This document shows, one piece after another, positions 26,668-38,229 of a stretch of DNA of 64,000 bases. The stretch lies in the NCBI RefSeq assembly GCF_028769735.1, contig NC_088177.1, forward strand, positions 26,196,099-26,260,098. Reading direction: 5' to 3'. The stretch's first letter is position 1. Each line of letters starts with the position of its first letter. The notes under the pieces are model-generated. The model was not told where the DNA came from. It saw only the letters and a program-made list of their open reading frames with translations, and did no database searches. The position numbers and the translations under genes were made by a program. The stretch comes from Zonotrichia leucophrys gambelii (Eukaryota > Chordata > Aves > Passeriformes > Passerellidae).

Positions 26668-26786
26668 AATTTAAAAGGTGTATAGATGCATAGTGCTGCT
26701 TAAGGACATGGTTTGGTACTGCTAGATTTACTATTGGACTCAATGACCTTAAGGTGTTTTTCCAGCCTAAATGATTCTATGATTGC
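26668..26786 (+). mobile_element. CR1 LINE 3'-end fragment in PPIG intron
   Basis: The stretch gctgcttaaggacatggtttggtactg...attggactcaatgaccttaaggtgtttttccagcctaaatgattctatgattg matches the CR1 3' end including the terminal ATTCTATG-type tail. It is 5'-truncated, diverged and antisense to PPIG. The left edge is approximate. Confidence 0.82.
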
Positions 26787-27600
26787 TTAGAGAGAATTTT
26801 AATGCAACTTTTGCCTTAGACTATATAAATCCTTTTATCTTTGTGTAACAAGCTACGTCTTAAAATTCCATTTGCATCTCCAACATTCCAACATTATGTA
26901 CAATCATATTCTTTTCCTTTTCTAAATCCCTACCATCTCTGAGTAACTTCAGACTGGGAAAAAAAAAAACCCAAACAGTGACAGCAGAAGTATCTGTAAG
27001 ACAGGAGTACCTTTTCCAGAATTTGGAATATAATCCATACATTTTTAGTCCTAATTATTTTTTATTGCCAGAAAATATGGCTCAAATCTAGCTGATACAC
27101 CACACACATCTCTCCTAAAGCTTCACTCATAGCTGTACCACAGAACACGCTTGAAAAATTCAATTGTTACCATCTGTCACTCTCAGCATATGAACAAGAG
27201 GCTGTAAAAAACCCAAGACAGCAGTGTAATCATGTTAGCCTATATTCTCCCTACTTGTGCTGTCAGTCCTAACATTTTGCTAAGATTACACAGCAAAAAT
27301 CACAGGAACAATGCAGGACTGGTTTAAATGAAGCACCACTCAGTAGTTCATTATTCATGTCATTTTAGCATGAGAAGATTTTTAAAAAAATGCAGAATCT
27401 CACTAGATATTCTCTAGGTGTGAAACAGATACATTCATACACACAAGCCAGACACTGGTCCAAAGCAGCAGGCTTGCTTGAATTGAAATAGCATTTCTCT
27501 CCTATTAGCACAACCAATTTTGTGGCCAGCAGGGAAACAAGCAGAGAAGACGGCCGTGGCTGAAACCCTGGAATGCCACAGGTCAGCAGGAGGCTGCCCT

Positions 27601-27620
27601 GGGATGGGATGGGATGGGAT
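27601..27620 (+). repeat. (GGGAT)4 simple tandem repeat
   Basis: Four perfect GGGAT units, continuing imperfectly as GGCATGGG. It lies in a small G-rich patch of the PPIG 5' intron. No function is implied. Confidence 0.9.
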
Positions 27621-30600
27621 GGCATGGGCAGGCTGCTCTCAGAACTGAGACCCCCCCAAAGCACAGCCCTCACTGTCAGGGGCACAACAGACCACACAGC
27701 TGCATGGGGATAATTTTTTCAATGAAACCTTTCACAATAAATGCTGTCCTAAATATTGTTTGGTGCTAGTACTGCCAGTTTTAAATGAACTGAGACCTCT
27801 AAGGAGCATCAGTACCACAACTGATTGGCTGCTTGTACTCAAACTTTAAGCATTTAATTGTAATGCTTAAGTGAGAAGGAATTTCCTGCTTTACAAGCAG
27901 TTTGCTTGAGAAATGTAGAGGTATGCCTTAACATTGTATATACAGTATTTTAGCCAAAATAAATGACAACTACCTTAATACATGATAGGTGAAATAATTA
28001 ATACCTGACACATGAAATAATACATGAAATAATTTTTATTTCAAACACTGATAATGAGTAAAGCTACGTTGTGAAATAAGTATAGATATACCTACATCAG
28101 TCAATTTTTAACTCTGTCTTGTAGATGATGGGAGAGAGAAATCAGAAATAAAGAATTCTGCCCAACTCCCTATCCCTACCAAGTTTTCTCAATTTGATGT
28201 TTTTCTACCTTTACATTGTTTTATGAACAGTGCAGCAAAGTTAGTCCATATTCTGCAGGTACCTCCAGTGTACCCTGCACTTTCCCTAAATCTTCCAATA
28301 ACATCCCCTAAACACCAGCTGCACTAGACTCTAAATGACAGGTAAGGCAATGGGTCAGAATGAACCCCCTGAACTGACAGCAGGCCAAGCAAATATATCT
28401 CGCTCTCAAGCTCACAGTGCCCAGAAAACCAGGCTAAGATACCAGGGACATTTATCCCACCTACCTCACAAGTCAAGTGAGTGTTTCCTCTCCAATACAC
28501 TTAATTATACTTTGCACTGTTATTTCAGTCAGACCTTTTCCTGATGTGCTACAGGGCAAAGTACCAAGTTACAAATGGTCCTTAAAAGTAATAATTTCTA
28601 TTCATGTACTAACACCAAACACAATCTTCTACATACTCATTGTTTAAAACCTGTCCATATTAAAAGGGGTCTGAATGTTGATTACAAAATCAACAAAGAA
28701 AACCACCAACAATATCCCAAGGATAAAGTCAGAAAATATCAACAATGAAGTCAGAAAATCATAAGCTCAGTAGCACAACATGTCTGATAATAACAGGGCT
28801 TAAATAATTTGCACTATTTCTCTCTCAAAATTTCTTTTCAGTTAGAACATGGATATTCTTAACCCTCAATACACTGCATTTTTTAATTGTGAACTTGATG
28901 GAATTTCACTAGTGAAAGGAATATGAATTTGATGTCAACCCAAAAGATGTTTCCTATACATACATTCAAAAAATGTGCTATGCAGGACAATCCCGGTAAG
29001 TTAGCTTACTTCTTCCTTCCAAAACTCTAAGAAAGGACAAAGTATCAGCCCGAGTACTACTCTGAAATTTACTAATTATTCATCATTGTCAACCACCTTC
29101 TGTTTGAAGAGGCTCTTATTTAGTCTAAGTAGAATCTATAACCAGGAAAACTCAAAGCCAGCCAAGCACCTAGAACACCACTTCAGCATATCTAAACAAA
29201 GGGCTTGTTTCTTTTATGTCTGAAAGTAGAATTACAGTTCAGGTTAGAGTATATTGGTGTTTGTTGATGACTACATCAAAAGTACTCACTCTTCTCAGAA
29301 CAGTTGCATCCACAACCAACATTTCACCAACTGTGTCCCTCAGGGTTCACATTACTTCACAGCTCCATCAGGCTCATTATTTTATTTAAATATTTGCAAG
29401 ATAAAGCTGGCCAGCTCAAAGCCAGGCTGCCAGCAGCTCTTCTCCAAAATGATCTGTGCCAATGGGAAAAGATAATTATCCCAAACTGTTCACAAGCATC
29501 TTTCCACCAGGGATTATCACTGATATTTGTTGATGTATTTAAAAAACACACCTTAGGGAATTTTATAGCCAAAATCACCCGTGCCAGCAGGGATCTGGTA
29601 ATAGTACTTTTTAACACATACTAGAGCATTTTGACTGAAGAGGCCAAAAAGCACTCACAGATGCACATCAACTGAGTATCAGCACGTCATGCAGCCCAAA
29701 GAAGGTGACAGCAAGCAGCAACACAGCAGTATTTGCTCATTTTATAGGAGGGGAAAAAACAACCTTCTTTAGAACTGTGCTGAACTACTGATTTGTTTCA
29801 GTCCCAGTACACTACAGAATAGTAAGCAAAGACACACTCAGTAGGAAAAAGATACATTGTGTCCTATTCCTTCACTTGCTTCCCCGTCCCCACCAGTTCT
29901 CCCAGATTTTTAATTTCTCCTTTACCTTGCCTTTGACTGTGCTTCCTTGCATCACCCTACAATTACCCGCACTGATCTTCACTCAATTCATCCAAACGAA
30001 GCAAACAAAGTACATAAATCCACATTGCTAGCATTTTGTTTCACACCATCCAAAGGCAGCAAGACTAAACTACACTGATACATATTTCAAAGACAGGCAC
30101 GCAGAATCTCCAGAAACGCATTTTAATGCAAATGCACAAAGTGAACACAGAGCATATATTCTTTAAGGCTGTGGCTGCAGTCACTTGAAGGCAATATACA
30201 CGTGGGCTGATACTACAACAGAGGGTTCCTACACCCACATGTTGGGCTTGCACACAAGTGCCTACCTGGCTGCACAAAAACCAGGCTTTCCTCCTCCCTC
30301 CACAGGATGACACGGCAGCAGCACCTACCAGCCCAAAGGGATGGCAGAGGCACAGACTAAAAATGCTACAAGTTCTTTCCAGTATGGACTAAACTAGAAG
30401 TGAATTTATTATTTTGAAATGGGAGACATGAAAATTTGTTCACAGATCCATTGCTGTGACAGAGCTTGCAGCCATGCTAGCATGATTCCAAAGATGTGAA
30501 CAAAAACCTAAACACATCAACCCTCCATCTCCATAGTTTCCTTAGCATTTTTCCATAAACAACACCATCTTTTCCTCAGTACTTCACGATCTCAAAACTC

Positions 30601-32999
30601 TGAATTAGCAGCAATGACATCTAGGGAAATGATTTTTTTTCATTTCACTAAGCAGCAGCACAGGATTTTTGTTGCCAAATTTAGGAATAATGTGCTACCC
30701 TAGAACACATTTCAGATTTAGGATGACGTCTTTGCAATCACATGGATTTAACACACCTATAAGAAAGAAAACATCTGCTTTCTACACAGCTCTATGAAAT
30801 TTATGTAGGAAGACTTTCAAGTCATCATTAAAAATCATGCATTATAAGCTTTCAGTCTGACAGAAAAGAAAAACCACCTATAAAAAAAAAACTTTCAACA
30901 TTTTTGCAGGCAAAAAAGGATTCACATCACTTTTCACCAGGCCTCCTCTCTACAACAATGTTAGAAGTATTTACTGGACTACCAACATAGGATTTGTTTC
31001 CCTCTAAAAAAGGAAATCAGACACCTGACAATATCAACTGTTGTCTTCCATGGACCTGAGGCAAGGGAGACCTTAGAAAATATCTGTCACCCTTAGGTAG
31101 GTCCTGACTAAATATGCAGTACAAAGTCCTAACCCTACTGCACTGGTAAATCACTTATACCACTTTCAGTATGATTTCTTGCAATTATGAACATGAATTT
31201 AGTCTTCTTGTACTAAAGTATAATGAATGCACACCCAGTTTTAACACCCCAGCTGGGAGAGCATAAAATTCAGCTGAGAAGGTAGTAACATTCTGAAACT
31301 GTATACACAGAAATACTGGATCATTGGATCATCCCCTTTATTTTTCAAAAAAGGGATTCCTTCAATGAAAAATACTAAAATATCCAACCATGCTCTTGTC
31401 ACTTGCAACTAAAAATCTATGTTATCAAGTCTTAGCCATGATTTTCTATTATCTGATTTACACAGAAAGTACTTCTTTTCCTAACTTGTGAAAAAATACC
31501 TGGTTTCTGTCAGGTCTGTACACAAATAAGTGCACTTGTTGCTGTGAGTTTGAATAGGCTTGGATCAATGAACTTTTATTTTAAAACTTAAGAAGTGTTA
31601 AGAAAAGGCAAGTTTATACTCTGTATGAAACAGGGAAAAAGCCTTTTACAGGGTGCAATCTCCAAGTCATGCAAATCCCAAAATTAATTTCAGCAGTGGA
31701 ATCCTTTCCTACCTGTTACTGAAGACGAGAGTAAGGCAAGACAGCTCTGAATGCTGACCCATATTTGTCAACAAAACCAAAAAACCTTGCTGTACCATGT
31801 TTTATTCTTGTGTTCTACCCCTTTCTCTACTGCTCTAGATCCCCTCCATGCTCCATCCCAGCCTCTGACCTAAACCTCACTGCATTAGAAGATGGCCACA
31901 TCTTTTCCCTGGCACTCACTGACTCTCTTCCAAATGGAAGCTGGCTCCTAAATTACCATCAGAGAAATCATGCTGCAACACACTAAAATCCTTCACTCTG
32001 TTACATATTTTCACTCTAAATTCCCTCATAATCCCCAGATTTTCTGAGATCCTGTGAGGAAAAACCCCAAATCTTCTCTTGATAGCAGCTTGATGGCTGC
32101 TAGCTAATGAAAGCAATAATGTTTGTTTCACAGAAGTGAAAGAATGGGAAGTCTTAATGAGAAATGCAATCCCAAAGGGTGCTCTCAGAGAACTACTAAT
32201 GCTGCTATCCTTTTTATGCTACCCCCAGATCTACTGCACATACAGAAAACTACGTTATTCCTGAAATATTTATAAATAATTTTTACAAAAGGATAAATCA
32301 AACTCTGTGAGTTTAGACGAACTAATGCTTCATAAATCATGTCTAACCTACAAATTGCTACCTTATTTTTATCGTGGTAGCACCTAAAAATCTGAGCAAT
32401 GCTGGACCCCAATGCAATGGGAATAGTGAAACAAAATGGTGGGAAGATTTAAAAAAAACCCAACAACGTAAAACCACACCAAAAAACCCCCCAAAAAAAA
32501 CCACTAGTAACACTTATCCTTGTCCAAAGAACAGCCTCTTCTGCTGACAATATAGAAAAAAACCACAAAACCTCCAAAATATTCTCTCAAAAAAAAAAAA
32601 GGCAACTTAGAAAATAGACTATATGCAAAATAATGGTCTGACATGTCTCTTAAATTAAGTCTCAGATGACTACTAAATATAATTAACTTCACCAGTCAAA
32701 CATTAGGAAACTACTGGCCAAAACAACTTTACCATTATTTATAAATTTTCTAATGGTGATTGAACTTAAAAGCAATGTTTAGCACTACAACAGATTCTCT
32801 GTCCAGTTTCAGTGAGCTATTTCTTAAGTCTTTTAAGCCTCTCAAAGCCTCTTCAAGGCCTCAAAGTACAACCATATACACGCAGTATGTCATGGATACA
32901 AACAAAATGAGCCTGAAACTCAATACTCATAGAAGTCTTTGGAACGCCTTAGGAATTCCCTAAAAGAGAGATGCAGAGGAGCCTCCTGCCAGACACGGC

Positions 33000-34000
33000 A
33001 GCCCCTACAGGCTCCACTTTCCCAGGCGAGGCCTGCAGAAGGGAGAACATGTGGCAGGCAGACAGCCCCGCTCCTTCCTCGTCTAGGGGAGGAGAGAAGA
33101 CTCATTCAAACTCCCCAGGCAGCGCCGAGCCCGAGCAGGGCGCTCGCTGCGGGCACAGACCCGCGGCCAGCCAGGCTGCGGAGCGGCACAGCCGGCCTGC
33201 CAGAGCCGACCCCCGTTGCGATGCGCGCCAGGCCCGTGCGCCGCTTCACCCACCCTGCCGCTCCCGCCTGCCTCGGGCCGCACTCGCGGCTCCTCACGCC
33301 GCTTCCCTCCCGGGGCCGCCCTCACCGGGATCCGCCGAGCGCCGCGCTCCGCCTGTCCCCCGCACACGGGCGGCCGGGCCTTGCGAGGGGCGGGTGCGAG
33401 GTGGCGGCGGGGGCGGCCGCCCCAGGCCCGCTCCGAAGCGGCCACCGGGAGGGGCCGGAGCTCCTACCCGCGCCGTGACCGAGCTCAGGCCCCGCGGCGC
33501 TGCGACCTGCTCCTCCTCCTCCTCCACCGTCCGCCGGGCCTCCGGCGCGGCCCGGGCGAGGGCCCTCACTCTGCCGGCCCGGCGCCCGGCGCTGCCCGGC
33601 GGCGTGGCCGACACTCACCCGCTGGCGGCCCTTGAAGCCCCGCGCTGCTCAGCGCCGCGCTGCCGCCATGTTGGAGCTGGTGCGGCACGGACTGCGTCAG
33701 TGGCGGACAGGGCGGGAGCGGCGACCCGGGGGCGGCGCGCCGGGGGCGGGCGGGGGAGCGCGGCGGCGGGAGCGGCCTTCCCCGGGCCCGGGCACGGTGC
33801 AGGGGTCGCGGGCAGCGACACAGCCCAGGCCGGAGGCGCGGGCCGCTAGCGAGGAGCCCGAGCGGCTGGGGGAGGAGGGGCTCCCGCCTCCCCGGGCTCG
33901 TCAGCGGCGCTCCGCCCCTGCCGCGGCCCCGCCGGGCCAGCCTGAGCGGGCCGGCGCGGGAAGGAGCCGCAGGGGCTGAGCGCGGCAGGTACATGGGCCC
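33000..34000. promoter_or_regulatory. CpG island: PPIG promoter, possibly bidirectional
   Basis: About 1 kb of very GC-rich, CpG-dense sequence, in sharp contrast with the AT-rich flanks. On the - strand it carries a putative YY1 site (ATGGCGGC, + 33662-33670) next to a proposed untranslated PPIG exon with donor GTGAGT. On the + strand a donor-like CAG|GTACAT at 33988 could end an untranslated FASTKD1 exon. PPIG and FASTKD1 are divergent, so a shared promoter is plausible. Long frames across the island (for example 32971-33849 and 33566-34297) are the usual stop-poor artefact of GC-rich DNA. Confidence 0.75.
33619..33690 (-). other. Proposed PPIG non-coding first exon
   Basis: On the - strand, sequence around the ATGGCGGC motif runs to GGGCCGCCAGCGG followed by donor GTGAGTGTC (33618 downward). 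It contains a tiny upstream frame, ATG through TGA with six codons (MAAARR), before the splice. The transcription start is unknown, so the right edge is arbitrary. It would splice to the acceptor at 26138/26139. A second donor-like GTAGGA near 33474 is an alternative. Confidence 0.5.
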
Positions 34001-37000
34001 TTCCCAGCCAAACGTGCATCGGGAACAGTGCTGCTCTTCCCCGCCGATGGGCCTGCGAAATGGCCAAGGGCTGGAAAATGAACCGTCCTGCACGGTGCTG
34101 GAAGCGCGCAGGGTTCCTCCAGTAGTACACCTCGCTAGGGCATGTAAAGAATTAAAATGGGAATTTAGGCCAACTGTGCAAAAAATGAGCAACTGATAAT
34201 AGTACCCCATAGGTATGTATTGCAATTCAAAGTTAATGTATCTTAAAATTAAGGAATGAAAGTTTATGGCAATGCCTAAAGTTGTGAGCACCTTCAAAAT
34301 TGACTAAGACTGGCGCTGAAGTATGTACCTCCTTCGATGGGTTTTAATTCTAACCAGTAGACATTTGGGTCAGTAATCACATACATAATGGGCAGTGATG
34401 GAAGTTATGTGACTGGCTGGTGAGAAGTTTGTTTGAAGTAAAAACCCCAATGATCTTATGGTTTTATGGAAAAAAACCCAACAAAACCAGTTTAAAATGT
34501 GAAACTGACACCTGTGAGTTCTGAAATCCTGAAGAAGTGGGTGAGTGAACATCTGTTCAATAAATCAACGCTGGCTTTAGCACAGCATGCTTTGTTAAGT
34601 CTTGCTTTCCTCCCCTATGTTTCCAGTTTAAAATGTAACATCATTTTATCTACCATTTTTAATTTGGTTTTGGCATTATTTTATTTTATCCAAATGTACT
34701 TCACAAGTCAAAAGTGTAAAATTCAGCATCTTGTAAATGAAAAATCTGTATGATTTACAGAAGTCTCCTTTATATGACCATGGAATTGTTTTCTGCTACA
34801 GTTTTCCTCTCAGATGTCTTGGAATTGTTATGTGAGTTTGCACAAGGCCTGACATTCTTGAAAGAGGTACTTTATGTGCCACCCTTTGAGCTCACCTGGC
34901 AGGATTTGGGTCTTGCTCTGTTACTTGCATGCCTGTGTAAACTGTAACTGGGGCAATCTGGAATTTGTTAGCAAGATGATACAGAACCTGTCCAAGTTAT
35001 AAATTCCACAATAACAAAAATTATAACTAATCCAGTTTGAAAAAATTACGTGCTCTTTTTCTAAAATACCACAGACCTGTGATAAATTAGGTTCTATTCT
35101 ATTAGTTTGAGTGAGTTCCATATTCATAGGCATCCAGTATATTAGGAGGTGACAGACAAAAACTAAAAACCCAAAACTTTTGATAGACAGCTGCAATACA
35201 GCTGGTCAGAATTGGTCATAGTCACGGTTCTGTTTTTTGGATAGAATGTAGAGCAATCTGAGATTTTTATCATTCTTTCTAAATGTCTTTGCTGCTATCA
35301 GTGGTGGCGAGAAAAGGTCCAGAAAAATGACCTGGCGCCATGCACATTCCACATAAGCAACATACTTGTTGCAAGATATATTAGATTTGTCCCCTAAAAC
35401 TCATTCATTTTAAATTTATTGTTGTCGCAAAGCATTAAAAAATTGGTAAAATAAAATAACATTAATTGCAGTACAACAAAGCCTAGCTCTTCAACTTTAC
35501 CCTTCTGAACTTTGTGCTTTTCCTAGGCAGGGAAGACTTCCTTCCCCCCCCGAATGAATTATAAAAACGTTGCTTTATTTAATATGCAATAGTCAGTATG
35601 AGCCTTGGACCTTTTTAATTATTATTTTTATTTTCTCTGGAAAGTCTTAACTGGCTGGACTTTTCCCTTTCTCCCTACGCTTCCTGGGAAGCGCTGTGCC
35701 CCGGGGCATGCGCACGGCGAGTGACAGCGCCGGGGCACGTGGAGCGCTGGGGCCGCGTCTGGAGGCTCGAAAGCAGGAAGGGTCCTGTGCAAAGGTAAAC
35801 CCAGAGCTTCTCCTCGGCTCCGCTTCTGCGGAACTGGCTCCTTTGCTTTCTCCTTTAACCCCGCCGGGCGGTGGAGTTTACCGTGTGACGAGCCCTCGCT
35901 GAAGCCAGCGCTGGCAGCCGCTGCCGCCCCGCGCCGGCCGCCGGCTGGGCCGTGCCCGCCCGCCGGGTGCCTCCCGGTGCTGCCGCCCGGCCGGTGCCTC
36001 AGGCGCGCAGGGAGCGCCCCTCAGCGGTGCCCGCGGCCCCCGGAGGCGGGAATGGAGTGTGGCGGCGCGGGTCGCGGCCCTCCTGCCCGGCTCGGCCCCT
36101 TGCCGCGCTCTCTCCGGGGCCCTCTGGGTCAGGATTCCCCGCGGTGCCGGAGCGGGTGGGAGCGGGCGAGCTACCCGCGGGAAGCCGCAGGGCGGTGCGG
36201 CGGTAGCGCTCGTACCCGGGAACGGGGATGTTGTATTCCCGCGGCCGGGCTCACGGGAACTGGGGCCAGCCGGTGCCTGCACTGCACAAGCAGCTCTCTG
36301 TAGTTCTTATAATTGGGGAGTGGTGAGTGTCCACATTTGCTCCTTTTTGAGAGACTTCCTGGCTCGCTGTGTTTTGTAATACAGACTTAAAAGTGCTTAT
36401 TGTGTTTCAACCGATAGAAAATAATTTTCAAGACCTTGTCCTTCTAGTGTGTGTTTTGCATGGTAAGTAGGACATCTTAGAAATAGTTCTTTAGGTAGAT
36501 CCAAATTTCTCGTTTTATTCTATGTTTGAAAACATGCAATGTTTTCTATTAATGAACTTTTTGAAAGATACTGGAATTTACTATGATTTAAAACGGTGTA
36601 AAAGTTTGTGGTAAATCACTTGCATCTGCTCAATGGAATAGAGAAATATTTTGAAGCTTCCTGCGAGCTGTTTTAGATAGAGATCCTGGTTCCCCATCAA
36701 CAGGATATGCAAGGTCTTTTGCAGCAGAAGGGGGAATGATATGTCACATAGATTTACAGGAAACTGAGTCTGAAGGTTTTTATATTTTCTTCAGGTATCT
36801 ACTTTACCTTGACTTCTTGCACTTAACTTGCCACTACTGTATTCTTTCTAAAGGCAACTACCATATGAAAAAAATAAAAGTAATATCTGAAAAGGAACTA
36901 TAAAGCAAATCATTATTATAAAAAGTACTTAATACATAGTATGTGAAAAAATTGTACCTTCTTTTGTATTCTTTCATTTTGAATAGGAAAGAAAAGATTT

Positions 37001-38059
37001 CTTATTATAGCAGATCATAACTTAATTTTAGCTTTGCTTGTGTCTGCCCCAGTGTCAGTGAGAGCAGTGTAGTGCAATGTGCTGTATAGCTTTTTGTTCT
37101 AGGAAGAGGATTGTACAGATGTCACAGGAAATCCACCTATACCCGTCTTTCTGGAATGATTTCAGTACCTTGCACAGGCTGCACAAATAAGGTTTTTTCT
37201 TTCTCAACAGACTCAGTGGGTACTGCTGCCATCGCCTTGATAACATTGCACTGTTGTAATCATGCCTACAGTTGAAGAGCATTCAGGTTTGCTGAAGGTA
37301 TTGATAATTTTAGTTGTTAATGATTATATCTTCTAAAGCAAGATTTGCAAGCTTTTCCATGATCTCTAAGTTCAGGGAACTTGATGAGGCTTCTTTGGTG
37401 TACTAAGGCTTTTATCACTTGTGGTTTGTGTACTCCAGCTTGAAATCAATTATGTAGGTTGTAGAACATAGTTGTTAGCACTCTGTACAAATTGGGGTAT
37501 ATTCTAAGAAAACAAATTAATACTTAATAAATTTCATTAGATAAGGCTATAGCTTCTATTATAATTTGGAATCAGGTTGCTTTTCTTTAGTGCAATGGCA
37601 ATTTCAGCTGATGGTATGTGATTGATTAGTATCCTGTAATACAAAGGTGATCAACCTTCTTGACTAGAAACCATCTCACTTTATTTTACCACCAATAGTT
37701 GGATTTTCTGGCAATTCCTGGAACCCAGTTTGGGATTATGGCCTAGTGAGAGCAAGCCTCCCTTAGTCATGCAGTGCTGGAATGTTAAAATCTTCAGCTT
37801 TTCCTTCTCAGTAGTTACATTGATAGCACATGTGACCTTTTAAAGACAGTTTTATAAATTTGAAAACTTACCAAGTGGACTAACTTCACAGTACTTGTGA
37901 GCATGTCAGTGTTTGATGTTGGGAGCTTTTCTATGAGAACAGTCCAGGCTGTAGGTTCTCCTTCAGTTTATCTTACTTAAAACAGTATAATATAGAGACA
38001 CTGATTTTTACTTTGTTGTTGTGACTGAAATTAAGCACTTTGATACTTTCTCATTTCAG
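34001..38059. other. Interval between PPIG promoter and first FASTKD1 coding exon
   Basis: Apart from the second CpG island (35.69-36.3 kb) this is AT-rich sequence with no recognised coding exon. If FASTKD1 starts at either island, much of it is FASTKD1 5'-UTR intron. Short frames such as 34499-34753 and 34921-35196 have no recognisable features. Confidence 0.5.
35690..36310. promoter_or_regulatory. Second CpG island, candidate FASTKD1 promoter
   Basis: A separate CpG-dense block about 1.7 kb beyond the first. Plus-strand donors occur at its left side (AAAG|GTAAAC, exon end 35794) and just past its right side (AGTG|GTGAGT, exon end 36322), either suitable for an untranslated first exon joining the acceptor at 38059. 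The long frames here (35952-36379 +, 35878-36282 -) are GC-driven and unlikely to be coding. Confidence 0.6.
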
Positions 38060-38229
38060 GTACCTCAGAATTGACTTCTTCTTAATAAAGTGACCATACA
38101 GGCTCAAAGAAAAATGGTCTTCTGTTTTTCAAATATTTGAGTTTGTTGTCTGTAACAGCATGGCTTTCTGTGAAAAGTGAAAGAAGAATCTTTCTGGACA
38201 ATTTAAAGCTGGCTGGTAGGATTAGCAAA
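38060..38229 (+). promoter_or_regulatory. FASTKD1 5' UTR in first coding exon, with two upstream ATGs
   Basis: A good acceptor (tactttctcatttcag, ending at 38059) makes 38060 the likely exon edge; a second AG at 38157-38158 is possible. With the first, two short upstream frames precede the FASTKD1 start: ATG 38114 with stop at 38138-38140 (eight codons) and ATG 38160 with stop TGA at 38178-38180 (six codons). Both could lower translation. The main ATG has A at -3. Confidence 0.55.

Larger units (their letters stand above)
26139..33618 (-). other. PPIG 5'-UTR intron (about 7.5 kb)
   Basis: This is the sequence between the first coding exon and the proposed non-coding exon in the CpG island. 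It is mostly AT-rich unique sequence with a CR1 3' fragment near 26.7 kb and a short GGGAT tandem near 27.6 kb. Short ATG frames (for example 27365-27697, 29304-29624 and 31765-31986) have no domain or conserved look. I see no other gene, though an extra untranslated exon could be missed by eye. Confidence 0.55.

Noticed and set aside
32971..33849. 292-codon + strand frame and overlapping - strand frames of similar length
   Set aside because: They lie in a CpG island where stops are rare. They are dominated by A, R, P and G, have no domain, and both strands are open at once.
35878..36379. Overlapping 84-134-codon frames on both strands
   Set aside because: Same GC-island artefact, with no start context or homology to support translation.
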